Shown one piece after another: positions 13,653 to 13,836 of a stretch of 13,836 bases of DNA. Origin of the DNA: Ferroplasmaceae archaeon UBA567 (lineage in GTDB: Archaea > Thermoplasmatota > Thermoplasmata > Thermoplasmatales > Thermoplasmataceae); assembly GCA_002505185.1 (NCBI GenBank), contig DAUP01000042.1:299-14134 (forward strand), in the 5' to 3' direction. How positions within the stretch are numbered: the stretch's first letter is position 1; every line of letters begins with the position of its first letter. The notes under the pieces were generated by a model that saw only the letters and a program-made list of their open reading frames with translations, did no database searches and had not been told where the DNA came from. The position numbers were made by a program, and so were the translations under genes.

Positions 13653-13836
13653 AAAAATTTTTAAGAATTTGAAAATCATTCTTCATTATTTCTAAGTTTG
13701 CAGGGTTGCGCAATGCAGCAGCAGGGTGGAGTGTTACAAAATATTTTTCATTGAATAGTTTGCCATGATCTTTCATTACACTGTCAATAGATATTAGAGA
13801 CCGTGCCGCCACTGAACCTAATAGGACTATGATTTC
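13636..13836 (-). CDS. Family-4 uracil-DNA glycosylase, C-terminal fragment
   Basis: An open frame of 66 codons enters from the right edge and ends at TAG (13636-13638). Its start lies outside the window. The translation contains VLLGSVAARSLI near the edge and, further on, VTLHPAAALRNP followed by a DFQILKNFF-type tail. This is the signature of thermostable [4Fe-4S] family-4 uracil-DNA glycosylases, where HPAAxLRNP is the catalytic DNA-intercalation loop near the C-terminus. The enzyme removes uracil from DNA, starting base excision repair of deaminated cytosine. The gene converges with the riboswitch-controlled permease and overlaps its last 17 bp. The cluster ligands in the N-terminal part are not visible here, so integrity of the whole gene cannot be judged. 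Confidence 0.88.
   Translation of the reverse strand, partial: EIIVLLGSVAARSLISIDSVMKDHGKLFNEKYFVTLHPAAALRNPANLEIMKNDFQILKNFFNGSS

Overview
The window looks like chromosomal DNA of a Thermoplasmatales archaeon, probably the Ferroplasma/Acidiplasma/Cuniculiplasma side of the order. This rests on low GC, heavy ATA(Ile) and AGA/AGG(Arg) use, archaeal TATA boxes about 24-28 nt upstream of start codons (leaderless mRNAs), a TPP riboswitch ahead of an MFS permease (in Archaea a feature associated with the Thermoplasmata), and archaeal families such as DUF211. The assignment is inference; no marker gene is present.

Layout. (1) 1-851: 3' part of an MFS permease, running tail-to-tail into (2) 854-4020, a two-gene minus-strand operon of an AidB-type acyl-CoA dehydrogenase followed by an acyl-CoA (AMP-forming) synthetase: fatty or branched acid activation and alpha,beta-oxidation. 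(3) 4021-4553: a 533-bp gene-poor stretch with promoters at both edges and what may be the decayed 3' end of a transposon. (4) 4554-5327: orphan D12-class adenine-N6 DNA methyltransferase. (5) 5423-6208: DUF72 protein. (6) 6261-9473: three overlapping genes with their own promoter, encoding a two-helix pilin-like peptide, a polytopic VirB6/TrbL-like channel protein and a membrane-anchored VirB4/CedB-like ATPase. (7) 9494-10168: UPF0173 metallo-hydrolase; 10247-11347: GT4 glycosyltransferase, both minus strand. (8) 11499-12286: DUF211 protein translationally coupled to a VIT1/CCC1-like membrane protein. (9) 12354-13652: TPP riboswitch and the MFS permease it controls, a predicted thiamine(-precursor) importer. 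(10) 13636-13836: C-terminus of a family-4 uracil-DNA glycosylase on the minus strand, overlapping the permease gene end.

The most noteworthy locus is region 6. The order small pilin-like / VirB6-like / VirB3-VirB4-like is the inner-membrane core of a type IV secretion or conjugation machine, reduced to three genes as in the crenarchaeal Ced and Ted DNA-import systems. No relaxase, coupling ATPase or envelope-spanning subunits lie nearby. It is proposed here as a candidate DNA-exchange apparatus of a wall-less euryarchaeon; the homology is read from topology and motifs, not from a database search.

A regulatory pattern runs through the window: first genes of transcription units (4020-, 4554+, 5423+, 6261+, 10168-, 11347-) appear leaderless, while the acyl-CoA ligase, DUF211 and the riboswitch-controlled permease carry a Shine-Dalgarno sequence.
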